A stretch of DNA of 32,772 bases from Mycobacterium sp. NS-7484 (GCF_001953975.1 NZ_MBEJ01000087.1:1-32772), one strand, 5' to 3'. Positions 8,024-16,784 are shown, counted from the stretch's first letter. Program-made: numbers and translations. Notes: generated by a model not told the origin, from the sequence alone.

Positions 8024-8772
8024 GCCCCACGGCCACCGCGACCGGGATGCGGCTCGAACTGGACGCGATCACGTTGTCCTACACCGGCGCCCCGGTGATC
8101 GAGAACCTCAGCCTCACAGTCAAACCCGGTGAGATCCTGGTGCTCACCGGACCGTCAGGCTGCGGCAAGTCGACCCTGCTGCGCGCACTGACCGGATTGC
8201 TCCGTCCCGACGCGGGCCGGGTGCTGGCCGACGGTGAACCCGTCACCACCACGTCGCGTGATCGCGGCATGGTGTTCCAGGACAGTGCCCTGCTGCCATG
8301 GCGTACCGTGCGGTCGAACATCGAGCTCGCGCTGCAACTCCGCGGCGAGCCGAGGGCCGGTCGCCGGGCGCGCGCGGACCGCTGGATCGATGAGGTGGGG
8401 CTGTCCGGGTTCGGCGACTTTCTGCCCAAGAGCCTCTCCGGTGGTATGCGACAACGGGTTCAGCTTGCCCGCGGCCTGGCCGGTGCGCCCCGCGCCGTGA
8501 TGATGGACGAGCCGTTCGCCGCGCTGGACACCCAGACCCGGGCGGCCATGCAGCGCCTGTTGATCGACACCTGGCAGGTCCATCCCACCACGATCGTGTT
8601 CGTCACCCACGACGTCGACGAGGCACTCATCCTCGGTGACCGGGTCGCGGTACTCGGTCGCGCCGGACAGCCGTTGCGCGCCCTCGTCGAGGTGGGCCAG
8701 CCCCGAACCGACCATCCCGAACGATCCGCGCTACGCGCCGAGATCATCGCCGCCTTGGAGCAAAATGACTGA
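8020..8772 (+). CDS. ABC transporter ATP-binding protein (SsuB/TauB type)
   Basis: This 250-residue cytoplasmic ATPase has every expected motif: Walker A GPSGCGKS (44-51), Q-loop Q86 in [11 protein letters not shown], signature LSGGM (138-142), Walker B AVMMDEPF with D162 and E163, D-loop ALDT, and the switch histidine in VFVTHD. The QDSALLPW Q-loop is characteristic of nitrate/sulfonate/taurine importers. It overlaps the permease gene by 4 nt and the flavoprotein gene by 8 nt. This very tight coupling says that the importer and the flavoprotein are made together and probably act on the same compound. Confidence 0.94.
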   Translation: MSPTATATGMRLELDAITLSYTGAPVIENLSLTVKPGEILVLTGPSGCGKSTLLRALTGLLRPDAGRVLADGEPVTTTSRDRGMVFQDSALLPWRTVRSNIELALQLRGEPRAGRRARADRWIDEVGLSGFGDFLPKSLSGGMRQRVQLARGLAGAPRAVMMDEPFAALDTQTRAAMQRLLIDTWQVHPTTIVFVTHDVDEALILGDRVAVLGRAGQPLRALVEVGQPRTDHPERSALRAEIIAALEQND

Positions 8773-11452
8773 CACCCTTGAGATCCCGGACGTTTCCGAC
8801 GCCCTCCGGATCGACTGCGATGTACTGGTGATCGGCGGGGGTACGGCAGGCACCATGGCTGCGCTGACCGCGGCCGAGAACGGTGCCCAGGTGCTGCTGC
8901 TGGAGAAGGCCCACGTGCGGCACTCCGGGGCGCTGGCCATGGGGATGGACGGAGTCAACAACGCCGTGATCCCCGGAAAGGCCGAACCCGAGGACTACGT
9001 CGCCGAGATCACCCGCGCCAACGACGGAATCGTCAACCAGCGCACCGTCTATCAGACCGCCACCCGGGGATTCGCCATGGTGCAGCGGCTGGAACGCTAC
9101 GGGGTCAAGTTCGAGAAGGACGAGCACGGCGAGTACGCCGTGCGCCGGGTGCACCGGTCCGGCTCCTACGTGTTGCCGATGCCCGAAGGCAAGGACGTCA
9201 AGAAAGCCCTGTACCGGGTGCTGCGCCAGCGCTCGATGCGGGAGAAGATCCGGATCGAGAACCGGTTCATGCCGGTGCGGGTTCTCACCGATGGCGGACG
9301 TGCGGTCGGCGCGGCGGCATTCAACACCCGCACCGGCGAATTCGTCACCGTGGCGGCCAAGGCCGTCATCCTGTCCACCGGTGCGTGCGGCCGGCTCGGA
9401 CTGCCGGCCTCGGGATACCTGTATGGCACATACGAGAATCCCACCAATGCCGGTGACGGCTACGCCATGGCCTACCACGCCGGTGCCGAGCTGTCGGGAA
9501 TCGAGTGCTTCCAGGTCAATCCGTTGATCAAGGATTACAACGGACCGGCCTGCGCCTATGTGGCCAACCCCTTCGGTGGTTATCAAGTCAACGCGCTGGG
9601 GGAGCGGTTCGTCGATTCCGACTACTGGTCGGGTCAGATGATGGCCGAGGTCAAGTCTGAAATCGAATCGGCGCGCGGACCGATCTACCTCAAGGTCAGC
9701 CACCTGCCCGACGAAACCTTGACCACGCTGGAGAACATCCTGCACACCACGGAGCGGCCCACCCGTGGAACGTTCCACGCCAACCGGGGACACGACTACC
9801 GCACACATGACATCGAGATGCACATCTCCGAGATCGGTTTGTGCTCAGGACATTCCGCATCCGGGGTGTGGGTGGACGAACATGCCCGTACCACGGTGCC
9901 GGGCCTGTATGCCGCAGGCGACCTGGCGTGCGTACCGCACAACTACATGATCGGCGCGTTCGTCTACGGCGACCTGGCCGGGGAACACGCGGCGTCCACA
10001 CTGGCAGACGTGGCCGCGCCCCAAGAGCTTCCGGCCAATCAGGTGGCCCAGGCCCACGATCTCATCTACCGACCGCTGCGACACCCGGACGGCCCGCCGC
10101 AGCCACAGGTCGAGTTCAAGCTGCGACGGTTCGTCAACGACTATGTGGCCCCGCCGAAGACCGCTACCAAACTGTCCATCGCAGTGCAGACTTTCGAGCG
10201 GATGACCGCCGAGGTGGAGGGTATCGGGGCGCGTACGCCGCACGAGTTGATGCGGGCTGCGGAGGTGTCGTTCATCCGGGACTGCGCGGAGATGGCCGCG
10301 CGCTCCTCGCTGACCCGGACCGAATCGCGGTGGGGCCTTTACCACGAGCGGGCTGATCTGCCCGAGCGTGACGACACGCAGTGGCGTTATCACCTCAACC
10401 TCTACAAGGACGCCGACGGCGCCATGCAGTTTGTGAAACGGCCGGTGGCACCGTATTTCGTCGCGGTGCCCGAGCTCGACCACCTCACTTCGCAGGACCC
10501 GGTGACCACCGTCGAACAACCCCACCTGCACGGTGGCCGGGCGCCTTCGGCCGAACGGTCCCGGGTGCGTACCGCGACCTCCGCCCAGCCACCGTCACCG
10601 CGGATCGTCGCGGTACTGGCCCTGGAGGAACCGTCGCTGGCGGATCTGGCCGGCTACCTTCAGGATGCGGACGCCGGTGTGCGCCGCACCGCGGTCGCCA
10701 CCCTCGTCGAGCATCTGCCGCACGGATACCAGCCGGCGCTGGTGGCCGCCCTGGCCGACGGCGACGCCGGGGTGCGGCGCGAGACCGCCAACGCCGTGCG
10801 GGAACTCGTCGAGGTACTGCCCGAGCCCGGAGCCTTCAGCGATCGACTGGCCTCGGCGGACCCGGTGGTGCGTGCCGTCACCGTATATCTGTTGAGTTCC
10901 CGGCGCGCCGGCAGCGCCCAGTCGTATCGAGCCGCGCTCACCGACACCGATCACCGGGTACGGATCGAGGCGGTCCGAGCCCTGGTGTCGGTCGACGATC
11001 ACACCGGTGTCGCGGCCGCCACGACCGACGAGAACCGGGAGGTGCGGATCGCGGCGGTGGGTGGTCTGGCCACCCTGCGTGCCGGTGCCGACGCGGTACG
11101 CGTGGCGCTGGACGATCCCGATCCGCTGGTGCGGGCGGCGGCGCTGGCCTCGCTCGGTGCGGTCGGTTGCACCGGCGACGATGTGGTCAGCGTCGAGAAG
11201 GCGTTCACCGAATCGGCCTGGCAGATCCGCCAGGGGGCAGCGCGGGCGTTGGCCGGCGCCGAGCCCGAGGTCGCGGTGCCCACCCTGTCACGGGCACTGG
11301 AGGACCGGCATCTGGATGTCCGCAAGGCGGCGGTACTCAGCCTGAGCCGGTGGGCGGATTCGGATTCGAGCGCGCGGCAGGCCCTCACCGCGGCATTGGA
11401 AGACAGCGATGCCGATGTTCGCGCGTATGCCCGCCAAGCCCTTGCCGGGTGA
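8765..11452 (+). CDS. AprA/fumarate-reductase-like FAD flavoprotein fused to HEAT repeats
   Basis: The 895-residue product has an FAD-binding Rossmann domain with VLVIGGGTAGT (G24-G29), the second FAD motif GLYAAGDLA (about 380), and an intervening substrate-capping region. A helical C-terminal flavoprotein domain follows (about 430-560). The segments HSGALAMGMDGVNN and CSGHSASGVWV resemble the adenylylsulfate reductase alpha subunit (AprA) more than SdhA/FrdA, and an AprB-like ferredoxin is encoded four genes upstream. After a Pro/Arg/Thr-rich linker (585-612), residues 613-895 form about eight HEAT repeats of 30-31 residues (DADAGVRRTAVATL, DGDAGVRRETANAV and similar). This add-on is absent from AprA, SdhA and FrdA as I know them. 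The ATG at 8765 lies within the ATPase gene end (8-nt overlap). The reaction is unknown: oxidation or reduction of the imported compound is inferred, and HEAT repeats suggest docking of a partner. Confidence 0.88.
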   Translation: MTDTLEIPDVSDALRIDCDVLVIGGGTAGTMAALTAAENGAQVLLLEKAHVRHSGALAMGMDGVNNAVIPGKAEPEDYVAEITRANDGIVNQRTVYQTATRGFAMVQRLERYGVKFEKDEHGEYAVRRVHRSGSYVLPMPEGKDVKKALYRVLRQRSMREKIRIENRFMPVRVLTDGGRAVGAAAFNTRTGEFVTVAAKAVILSTGACGRLGLPASGYLYGTYENPTNAGDGYAMAYHAGAELSGIECFQVNPLIKDYNGPACAYVANPFGGYQVNALGERFVDSDYWSGQMMAEVKSEIESARGPIYLKVSHLPDETLTTLENILHTTERPTRGTFHANRGHDYRTHDIEMHISEIGLCSGHSASGVWVDEHARTTVPGLYAAGDLACVPHNYMIGAFVYGDLAGEHAASTLADVAAPQELPANQVAQAHDLIYRPLRHPDGPPQPQVEFKLRRFVNDYVAPPKTATKLSIAVQTFERMTAEVEGIGARTPHELMRAAEVSFIRDCAEMAARSSLTRTESRWGLYHERADLPERDDTQWRYHLNLYKDADGAMQFVKRPVAPYFVAVPELDHLTSQDPVTTVEQPHLHGGRAPSAERSRVRTATSAQPPSPRIVAVLALEEPSLADLAGYLQDADAGVRRTAVATLVEHLPHGYQPALVAALADGDAGVRRETANAVRELVEVLPEPGAFSDRLASADPVVRAVTVYLLSSRRAGSAQSYRAALTDTDHRVRIEAVRALVSVDDHTGVAAATTDENREVRIAAVGGLATLRAGADAVRVALDDPDPLVRAAALASLGAVGCTGDDVVSVEKAFTESAWQIRQGAARALAGAEPEVAVPTLSRALEDRHLDVRKAAVLSLSRWADSDSSARQALTAALEDSDADVRAYARQALAG

Positions 11453-11522
11453 GCGGCACGTTGTCAGAACGCCGGCGCCATCGAAGTTGGTCGTTACCGC
11501 TGCCAACGGCCGGACCTCGGCT

Positions 11523-11528
11523 TAATCT
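11523..11528 (+). promoter_or_regulatory. predicted -10 element of the LuxR-type gene (leaderless)
   Basis: TAATCT (TANNNT) ends 6 nt before the GTG at 11535, the same geometry as for the GntR gene. This suggests a separate leaderless transcript for the LuxR-type regulator, independent of the upstream operon. Confidence 0.5.
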
Positions 11529-11534
11529 CGATGC

Positions 11535-14141
11535 GTGCGACTCGCCTGGCCGCTGACAGGGCGGTTGGAGGAGACCCGGCTGATCGACGCCGCGCTGGCC
11601 ACCGCCGAACTGTCCGGGATCGTGGTCTATGGAAGTGCAGGCGTTGGCAAGAGCCGGATTGCCCGCGAAGTGCTCGCCGCGGCGGGCGCCAATGGCCACG
11701 AAACCCGCTGGGCGGTAGGCACATCAGCCGCCCGGGCGCTGCCGCTGGGAACGTTCGCGCGCTGGGTGGGAACTTCCGATGCCGACAGCGCGACCCTGGT
11801 CGGGCGGGTGATCGACGGGCTGACCACGGCATCGGACAGTCACCCGGTGCTGGTGTGTGTCGATGACGCGCACCTGCTCGACGGATTGTCGGGTTTCGTG
11901 TTGCAGCAGATCGTGCAGCGAGGCGCGGCCAAGCTTCTGCTGACCGTCCGTACCGGTACATCGGTACCTGCCGAGGTGATCGCCGCGTGCGACAGTGGCC
12001 GGTTCGAGCGGTTGGACCTGCAACCGCTGTCCCGCGACGAGTCGACCCGGTTGCTGGCCGCCGCGCTGGGCGGCCCGCTGGATTCACAAGCAGCGCAGCG
12101 GTTGTGGCGGCTGACCCGCGGCAATGTCCTCTATCTGCGCACCATCGTCGAACAAGAGGTCGCCCAGGGGCGGTTGACGTGTCAGGCGGGCTGCTGGCGC
12201 TGGACCGGCGATCCGGTGATGCCGCCCGGACTGGTCGAACTGATCGAGACGAGGATCGGCGCACTACCGCCGGCAGTCAGTGAAGTCGTCGACGTGCTGG
12301 CGGTCGCCGAGCCGATTCAGCTCGACCGGCTGACTGCGATCACCGATGCCGAATCAGTGGCGGCGGCCGAATCGCGGGGACTGATCACGATCGACTCCAC
12401 CGAACGCGAGGTCCGGGTCTCCCACCCGCTTTACGCCGAGGTGCGACGCAACCGGGTGCCAGGTTCCCGGCTGCGTCGGTTGAGAGGATTGGTGGCCACC
12501 GCGCTCGGCGAGCGGGAAGACCGCGATGCCATGCGCGTGGTGGTGCGGCGGGCCACCCTGATGCTCGATTCCGACCTGCCGTTCGACCCGGAGTTGTTGA
12601 CCCGTGCCGCCCAAGGTGCGGTGTGGCTGTCCGACCTGGCCCTGGCCGACCGGCTGGCCCAGGGTGCCATCACCGCCGGCGGCGACGTGGAAGCGTATTT
12701 CATTCGGGCCCATGCCTTGTCGTGGCTCAGCCGGGGTGCGGAATCGGACGCGGTGCTCGACGCCGTCGATCCCACCGATCTCGGCGACGACGGACGGGCT
12801 CGCCTGGCGTTCCTGCGGGCTTCCAACATGTTGTGGTCGCTTGCCGACCCGGAAGGTGCCAAGCGGCATGTCGACGTTGCGGCGACCGACATTCCGCGGG
12901 CGCACCGCGCCGGCATCGACGCGTTCTACACGGTGTACTGGGCGGCGATGGGTCACCCGGTGCGGGCCAGGGACGCATTCACCGGCCTGGATCTTGCCGC
13001 GCTGCCCGCCATCGTGGGTGCGGTGACCGCCTGGGCGGGGGCCACGTCGTACGGGCACGCCGGCTGCACCGACGAGGCTGTCACCGCCGTGCGCGCCGGT
13101 TACCGCATCGCGGACAGTTCCTTTGATGCCGCGCACACGCGGTTCGTCATCGCCGACGCCCACATCGATGCGCTGCTGCTGGCCGGGCGGATTCACCAGG
13201 CACGCGAAGAAGCCGAGCACCTGAGTCGGCACGCCGCAGAGTTGCCGGGCGCGGCCCAGCTGTTCGGCGTCGCGCTGGCGGGCCGGGTGGAGTCGGCGGC
13301 CGGTCAGCTCGGCGTTGCGGCCGAACTGCTGGATCCGGTGGTCGAAATGCTGCGGGCAGCGGGAGAGGCGAACGGGTTCAGCTACCGGTTCCACCTGCCT
13401 CGGGTCACAGCACTGGCCATCCGGGGACTGGGCGACGATGCCACAGTGGCCCAACTTGATGAGTGTCGTCACCAGAGTTGGCAGTATTTGGGCTACGAAC
13501 ACGCCCTGGTGCGGGCCTGGGTCGCTGCGACCCAGGGGGCCGTATCCGAAGCCGTCGACATCGTGCTCGCTGCCGCCGATACCGCCGAGGCCAACGGACA
13601 ACTGGCGGCCGAGGTGTGGTGTCTGCAGATTGCCGCACAGTTCGGAGACCATTCCCGCGTGCACCGGCTCGACGCGTTGTCCGGTGTGGTCGAGGGACCT
13701 CGGGTCGGTGCCGCAGCGGCACTGTGCCGGGCGCTGTCCCACGACGATGGGGACGGATTATCCGGGGCCTCAATAGAATTCGAGAGTCTGGGCGACATGG
13801 TCGCAGCGGCTGACGCGGCCGGTCTGGCGGCGGTGGCATACCGGCGCAGGAATCTGCGCGGCTCGGCGATGGCGTCGGCAGCCCGGGCCAGGGCCCTGGC
13901 CGAGGCGTGCGGCGGCGCAGCCACCCCGGCTGTGCTCGCGGCCGGCGAACGCCTGCCGTTGACCGACCGGGAACGTGAGATCGCCATGCTGCTCGGCACC
14001 GGAATGTCGAGCCGTGCGATCGCCGAACGGCTGCGGCTGTCGGTGCGGACGGTCGAAGGACACATCTACCGGGCGATGGCGAAAACCGGGGCGTCTACCC
14101 GGGCCGAGCTGGTCGCGCTGCTGCCCCGACGGCACCGCTGA
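11535..14141 (+). CDS. LuxR-family large ATP-binding regulator (LAL/MalT-like)
   Basis: This 868-residue regulator has an N-terminal STAND-type ATPase with the P-loop YGSAGVGKS (33-40) and the Walker B strand VLVCVDDAH (about 105-113), followed by sensor-like sequence RGNVLYLR. A long helical, TPR-like central region spans about 330-790. The C-terminal LuxR/GerE HTH (about 808-868) contains LTDREREIAMLLGTGMSSRAIA and VRTVEGHIYRAM. Such proteins switch on ATP and ligand binding, but the ligand is unknown. The GTG start at 11535 opens directly into LTGRLEETRLIDAAL, the usual start of the ATPase domain. It lies 82 bp downstream of the flavoprotein gene on the same strand and may control that operon or its own neighbours; this is inference from position only. 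Confidence 0.9.
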   Translation: MRLAWPLTGRLEETRLIDAALATAELSGIVVYGSAGVGKSRIAREVLAAAGANGHETRWAVGTSAARALPLGTFARWVGTSDADSATLVGRVIDGLTTASDSHPVLVCVDDAHLLDGLSGFVLQQIVQRGAAKLLLTVRTGTSVPAEVIAACDSGRFERLDLQPLSRDESTRLLAAALGGPLDSQAAQRLWRLTRGNVLYLRTIVEQEVAQGRLTCQAGCWRWTGDPVMPPGLVELIETRIGALPPAVSEVVDVLAVAEPIQLDRLTAITDAESVAAAESRGLITIDSTEREVRVSHPLYAEVRRNRVPGSRLRRLRGLVATALGEREDRDAMRVVVRRATLMLDSDLPFDPELLTRAAQGAVWLSDLALADRLAQGAITAGGDVEAYFIRAHALSWLSRGAESDAVLDAVDPTDLGDDGRARLAFLRASNMLWSLADPEGAKRHVDVAATDIPRAHRAGIDAFYTVYWAAMGHPVRARDAFTGLDLAALPAIVGAVTAWAGATSYGHAGCTDEAVTAVRAGYRIADSSFDAAHTRFVIADAHIDALLLAGRIHQAREEAEHLSRHAAELPGAAQLFGVALAGRVESAAGQLGVAAELLDPVVEMLRAAGEANGFSYRFHLPRVTALAIRGLGDDATVAQLDECRHQSWQYLGYEHALVRAWVAATQGAVSEAVDIVLAAADTAEANGQLAAEVWCLQIAAQFGDHSRVHRLDALSGVVEGPRVGAAAALCRALSHDDGDGLSGASIEFESLGDMVAAADAAGLAAVAYRRRNLRGSAMASAARARALAEACGGAATPAVLAAGERLPLTDREREIAMLLGTGMSSRAIAERLRLSVRTVEGHIYRAMAKTGASTRAELVALLPRRHR

Positions 14142-14196
14142 TTCGGGTATCCGGGTACTCGCTTCGCGCCAGTCGAACCGTCGCATCCTGGATCGC

Positions 14197-14394
14197 ATGG
14201 CCGACGAGGGCGAGACACGCGAACAGGCGCTGCGGGCACTGCCATTGCCGTATTCGCTGGCTCTGCGACTGCGAGACGCCGGGGTCGCCCGCGAGGTCGT
14301 GTGTGAGTACCTGAGCGTGGAGGAGTCAGCGCTCGACGGCTTCTACCGGATCGCCGAAGCCAAGCTGGCGGCCGCGTTGCCGGCGACGAGTTAG
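14197..14394 (+). CDS. small helical protein (65 aa), possible HTH-like
   Basis: This 65-residue product starts at ATG 14197, 55 bp after the LuxR-type gene. It is acidic at the start and then helical: RALPLPYSLALRLRDAG, VAREVVCEYLSVEESALDGF, and a final helix YRIAEAKLAAAL. The middle segment resembles the second and third helices of a sigma-region-4-like or minimal HTH fold. I recall similar short proteins beside regulators in mycobacteria, but no function is known to me. No good Shine-Dalgarno is visible before the ATG. Its stop overlaps the stop of the convergent esterase gene by 4 nt. The frame is open much further upstream, but only as a shadow of the LuxR-type gene. Confidence 0.6.
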   Translation: MADEGETREQALRALPLPYSLALRLRDAGVAREVVCEYLSVEESALDGFYRIAEAKLAAALPATS

Positions 14395-15593
14395 AGCTCC
14401 AGCGCCTGGTACGTGCGCCGGACGAATCGGGGTTGGGCCGTCTGCAGTTTCGCCAGCGAGGTGTTGCCACTGATGGCCGCGGCGTCCACGCCCAGATTCG
14501 GATGGTTCTGGATCAGGTAGATCAGAATCAGATCTGCCGACGGGTCGGCCTGCCACCAGGTGCCGTACGCGCCGGGCCAGCTGAAAGTGCCCAGGCCGCC
14601 CGGGCCGAACAGCTGTCGCGACTTCGCCGGATCGGTCACCACCGACAGATTCAGTCCGAACCCCCGGCCGACCCAGAACGGGGCGCCGAGGAACTGGTAC
14701 TGCTTCTGCTCGGGCGTGAGCCGGTCGGTCCGCATCAACCGCACCGACTCGTCGGAAAGCACACGCACTCCGTCGACGATGCCGCCGCCCAACAACATTC
14801 GGGCGAACTTCAGGTAGTCGTCGGCCGTGGAGAACAACCCGGCCCCGCCCGTGCAGAACGGTGGATCGGTGATCGGCGCCGGCCCCATCACATCGTGGGT
14901 GAGCTTGTTGTCGGCGGTCAGTTGGTACATCGTGGCCGCGCGGCGCCGGCCGGCGACGCCCACCGAGAACCCGGTGTCGGCCATCCCGAGCGGCTCGAAG
15001 ATCCGCTCGGCCAGCACCTGGGACAGTGGCTTGCCTTCGATGCGGGACAACGCGATGCCCAGCACGTCGGTGGAGTGGCTGTACGTCAGGCGCTCGCCGG
15101 GTTGATGCGCCAGCGGGAGCGCGGCCACCTCGGTCAGCCAGCGGTCCTGATCCTGACGCAGCGACAGTTTGCCGTAGGCCGACGCCAGCGGGCCCAGGAC
15201 GGAGAACACGTAGGCGAGCCCGCTGCGGTGGGTCATCAGGTCGTCGAACGTGATGCGCCGTCGTGCGGGTTCCGTGCGGTCCAGCGGTCCGCGCGCTTCG
15301 CGCAGTACCCGCATGTCGGACAGCTCCGGCAGCCACTTGGTCACCGGCTCGTTCAGCGCGAGCTTGCCCTCCTCGGCCAGCGCCATCGCCGCCGCGACGG
15401 TGACCGGCTTTGTCATGGAGGCAATCCGGAAGATGGTGTCCCGTTGCATCGGCAGCCCGGCGTCGACGTCGCGGTGGCCCAGGGTGTTGACCTGAAGTAC
15501 CTTGCCCGCCTGCCACACCAGGGTGACCGCACCGGCCAGCAGGCCGGCGTCGATCGCCTCACGGATGGAGGTCTGATTGCCGTCGAGGTTCAT
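14391..15593 (-). CDS. serine hydrolase of the beta-lactamase / class VIII esterase family
   Basis: This 400-residue protein has the class C/family VIII fold without an evident signal peptide, so it is probably cytosolic. The nucleophile motif is S59-M-T-K62 (SxxK). The second motif is Y171-S-H173 where penicillin-binding enzymes have YxN, which favours an esterase over a true beta-lactamase. The third element near the C-terminus, GTFSWPGAYGTWW, takes the place of the KTG box. It is encoded 18 bp downstream of the AraC-type regulator on the same strand and is likely co-transcribed with it. It sits beside a ketone/ester degradation cluster, so cleavage of an ester or lactone in that pathway is a reasonable inference. 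The substrate is not known. Confidence 0.85.
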   Translation of the reverse strand: MNLDGNQTSIREAIDAGLLAGAVTLVWQAGKVLQVNTLGHRDVDAGLPMQRDTIFRIASMTKPVTVAAAMALAEEGKLALNEPVTKWLPELSDMRVLREARGPLDRTEPARRRITFDDLMTHRSGLAYVFSVLGPLASAYGKLSLRQDQDRWLTEVAALPLAHQPGERLTYSHSTDVLGIALSRIEGKPLSQVLAERIFEPLGMADTGFSVGVAGRRRAATMYQLTADNKLTHDVMGPAPITDPPFCTGGAGLFSTADDYLKFARMLLGGGIVDGVRVLSDESVRLMRTDRLTPEQKQYQFLGAPFWVGRGFGLNLSVVTDPAKSRQLFGPGGLGTFSWPGAYGTWWQADPSADLILIYLIQNHPNLGVDAAAISGNTSLAKLQTAQPRFVRRTYQALEL

Positions 15594-15611
15594 CCGCGCC
15601 AGGTTAGCGGC

Positions 15612-16700
15612 TCACCTCCGACGCCAGCGCCGGCGCGCCCTCACCACGCTCGACCAGTCCTGGTAGCCGAGCCGGCGGGCCACCTCGTAGTGCGGAATCG
15701 TGCGATCGCGCAGCAAGTTGTCGGCGACGCTGCGGCGTACCTCGTCCAGCACGGCGCGGTAGGTGGTGCCCTCGTGCTCGAGGTGCCGACGCAGCGTGCG
15801 CGGAGCGTAGTGCAGGTGCAGTGCCACGTCGTCGAGCGTGAGGTCGAGCGAAGACTGATCGAGGAGATGTGCGCGTACCTGGGCGGCGACGCCGGTGTGG
15901 TGCAGCCGCTCGGCGCGGATGCGGTCGCACTGGGCGACCATGAGCTCGGTGGTGTGCGCGTTCGCCATCGGCGGCGCCAGATCGAGATACCCGGCGTCAT
16001 AGACGATCTCGTTCCGGTCGCAGCCGAACCACACCGGCACGCGGAAGTAATCGTGATAGGTCTCGACGCCACTCACGGACATCGGCGGGAAGGAGAATCG
16101 GACCTCCCGAAGCGGTACCGCGTCGAAATTCGGAAAGGTGTCGCGCTGGATCTGCATGACGGCGGTCAGATCTCGTTCGATGACGAATCGCCGGACGAGA
16201 TCAGGCATGTCGTCGGCCTCGAATGCCAGCACGTACCGGTCGTCGTCATCGATGCGGGCCGTCATGGTCGAGAAGGCGAACGTCAGCATCGCGTAGTACA
16301 GACCCCGGTGCACCGTGTCCCGCACGCTCGCCGAGGCTGCCAGCAGATAGCCCAGGTAGCCGTATGCGGTCAGGTGGTATCGGCGGCCCAGTTCCACTCC
16401 CAAACCTGGCTGATTCCCGGTCAGGGCGGCCAGATTGCGGATCACCGCGAGCTCCTGACTGGCCTCGACGACGGTGTCGATGTCGGCCAGCGAGCAGGCA
16501 TCGAGGTGAGAACCCGCCAGCACTGCGCCGGCGGAGATGCCGCGCTGGCCCGCCCACTCGCACATGATCGCCACCGAGACCGCCGTGCGCGGGTGGTCCC
16601 AGGGGTCGGTCATGGCCGCTATGACCCGATTGGTCGACTCCAGGACTCCGGACCCGGGGAGTGCGCCCTGATCTGCGGATTCGGCAAGACCCGACGTCAT
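15612..16700 (-). CDS. AraC-family transcriptional regulator (VirS-like)
   Basis: This 362-residue regulator has an N-terminal Arabinose_bd/VirS-type sensing domain (about 30-230) and a C-terminal AraC HTH pair, seen as LTLDDVALHLHYAPRTLRRHL and the second helix LGYQDWSSVVRARRRW. The protein ends in RRR directly after the conserved Trp, about 10-15 residues earlier than usual, where TGxSPxxYR normally follows; the core helices remain. ATG 16700 is chosen because the frame upstream offers only a TTG. It is divergent from the alcohol dehydrogenase gene (191 bp between starts) and upstream of the esterase gene. M. tuberculosis VirS next to the mymA operon has the same arrangement, so it probably activates the adh-aldh-hydrolase-BVMO operon in response to a substrate or acid. 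Confidence 0.87.
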   Translation of the reverse strand: MTSGLAESADQGALPGSGVLESTNRVIAAMTDPWDHPRTAVSVAIMCEWAGQRGISAGAVLAGSHLDACSLADIDTVVEASQELAVIRNLAALTGNQPGLGVELGRRYHLTAYGYLGYLLAASASVRDTVHRGLYYAMLTFAFSTMTARIDDDDRYVLAFEADDMPDLVRRFVIERDLTAVMQIQRDTFPNFDAVPLREVRFSFPPMSVSGVETYHDYFRVPVWFGCDRNEIVYDAGYLDLAPPMANAHTTELMVAQCDRIRAERLHHTGVAAQVRAHLLDQSSLDLTLDDVALHLHYAPRTLRRHLEHEGTTYRAVLDEVRRSVADNLLRDRTIPHYEVARRLGYQDWSSVVRARRRWRRR

Positions 16701-16716
16701 GCTGACCAGTTTTGCC

Positions 16717-16734
16717 GACCGGGGAAGCCCGGTC
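16717..16734. repeat. 7-bp inverted repeat upstream of the AraC-type gene
   Basis: GACCGGG-GAAG-CCCGGTC is a perfect inverted repeat 16 bp upstream of the regulator ATG (minus strand). It may be an operator for autoregulation or a hairpin in the regulator's 5' leader; the sequence cannot distinguish these. Confidence 0.4.
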
Positions 16735-16756
16735 AACGGCGCCGCAGACCGCCGAA

Positions 16757-16784
16757 GTGGCCGGAAATGTCGAGTTGTGGCCGG
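16757..16784. promoter_or_regulatory. direct-repeat candidate operator for the AraC-type regulator
   Basis: GTGGCCGG occurs at 16757-16764 and again at 16777-16784, a 20-bp period on the same helix face. Many AraC-family activators bind direct repeats about two turns apart upstream of the promoter they control. The site is 108 bp upstream of the dehydrogenase GTG. The palindrome GATGTACATC (16835-16844) lies closer to the gene and is a second candidate. Confidence 0.35.

Noticed and set aside
8765..11452. Succinate dehydrogenase or fumarate reductase of the respiratory chain
   Set aside because: No FrdB-type 2Fe-2S/3Fe-4S subunit or membrane anchor gene is nearby; the small ferredoxin and sequence blocks fit AprB/AprA better.
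14391..15593. Beta-lactamase resistance gene
   Set aside because: SxxK is present, but the second motif is YSH, there is no KTG box or signal peptide, and it lies in an esterase context.
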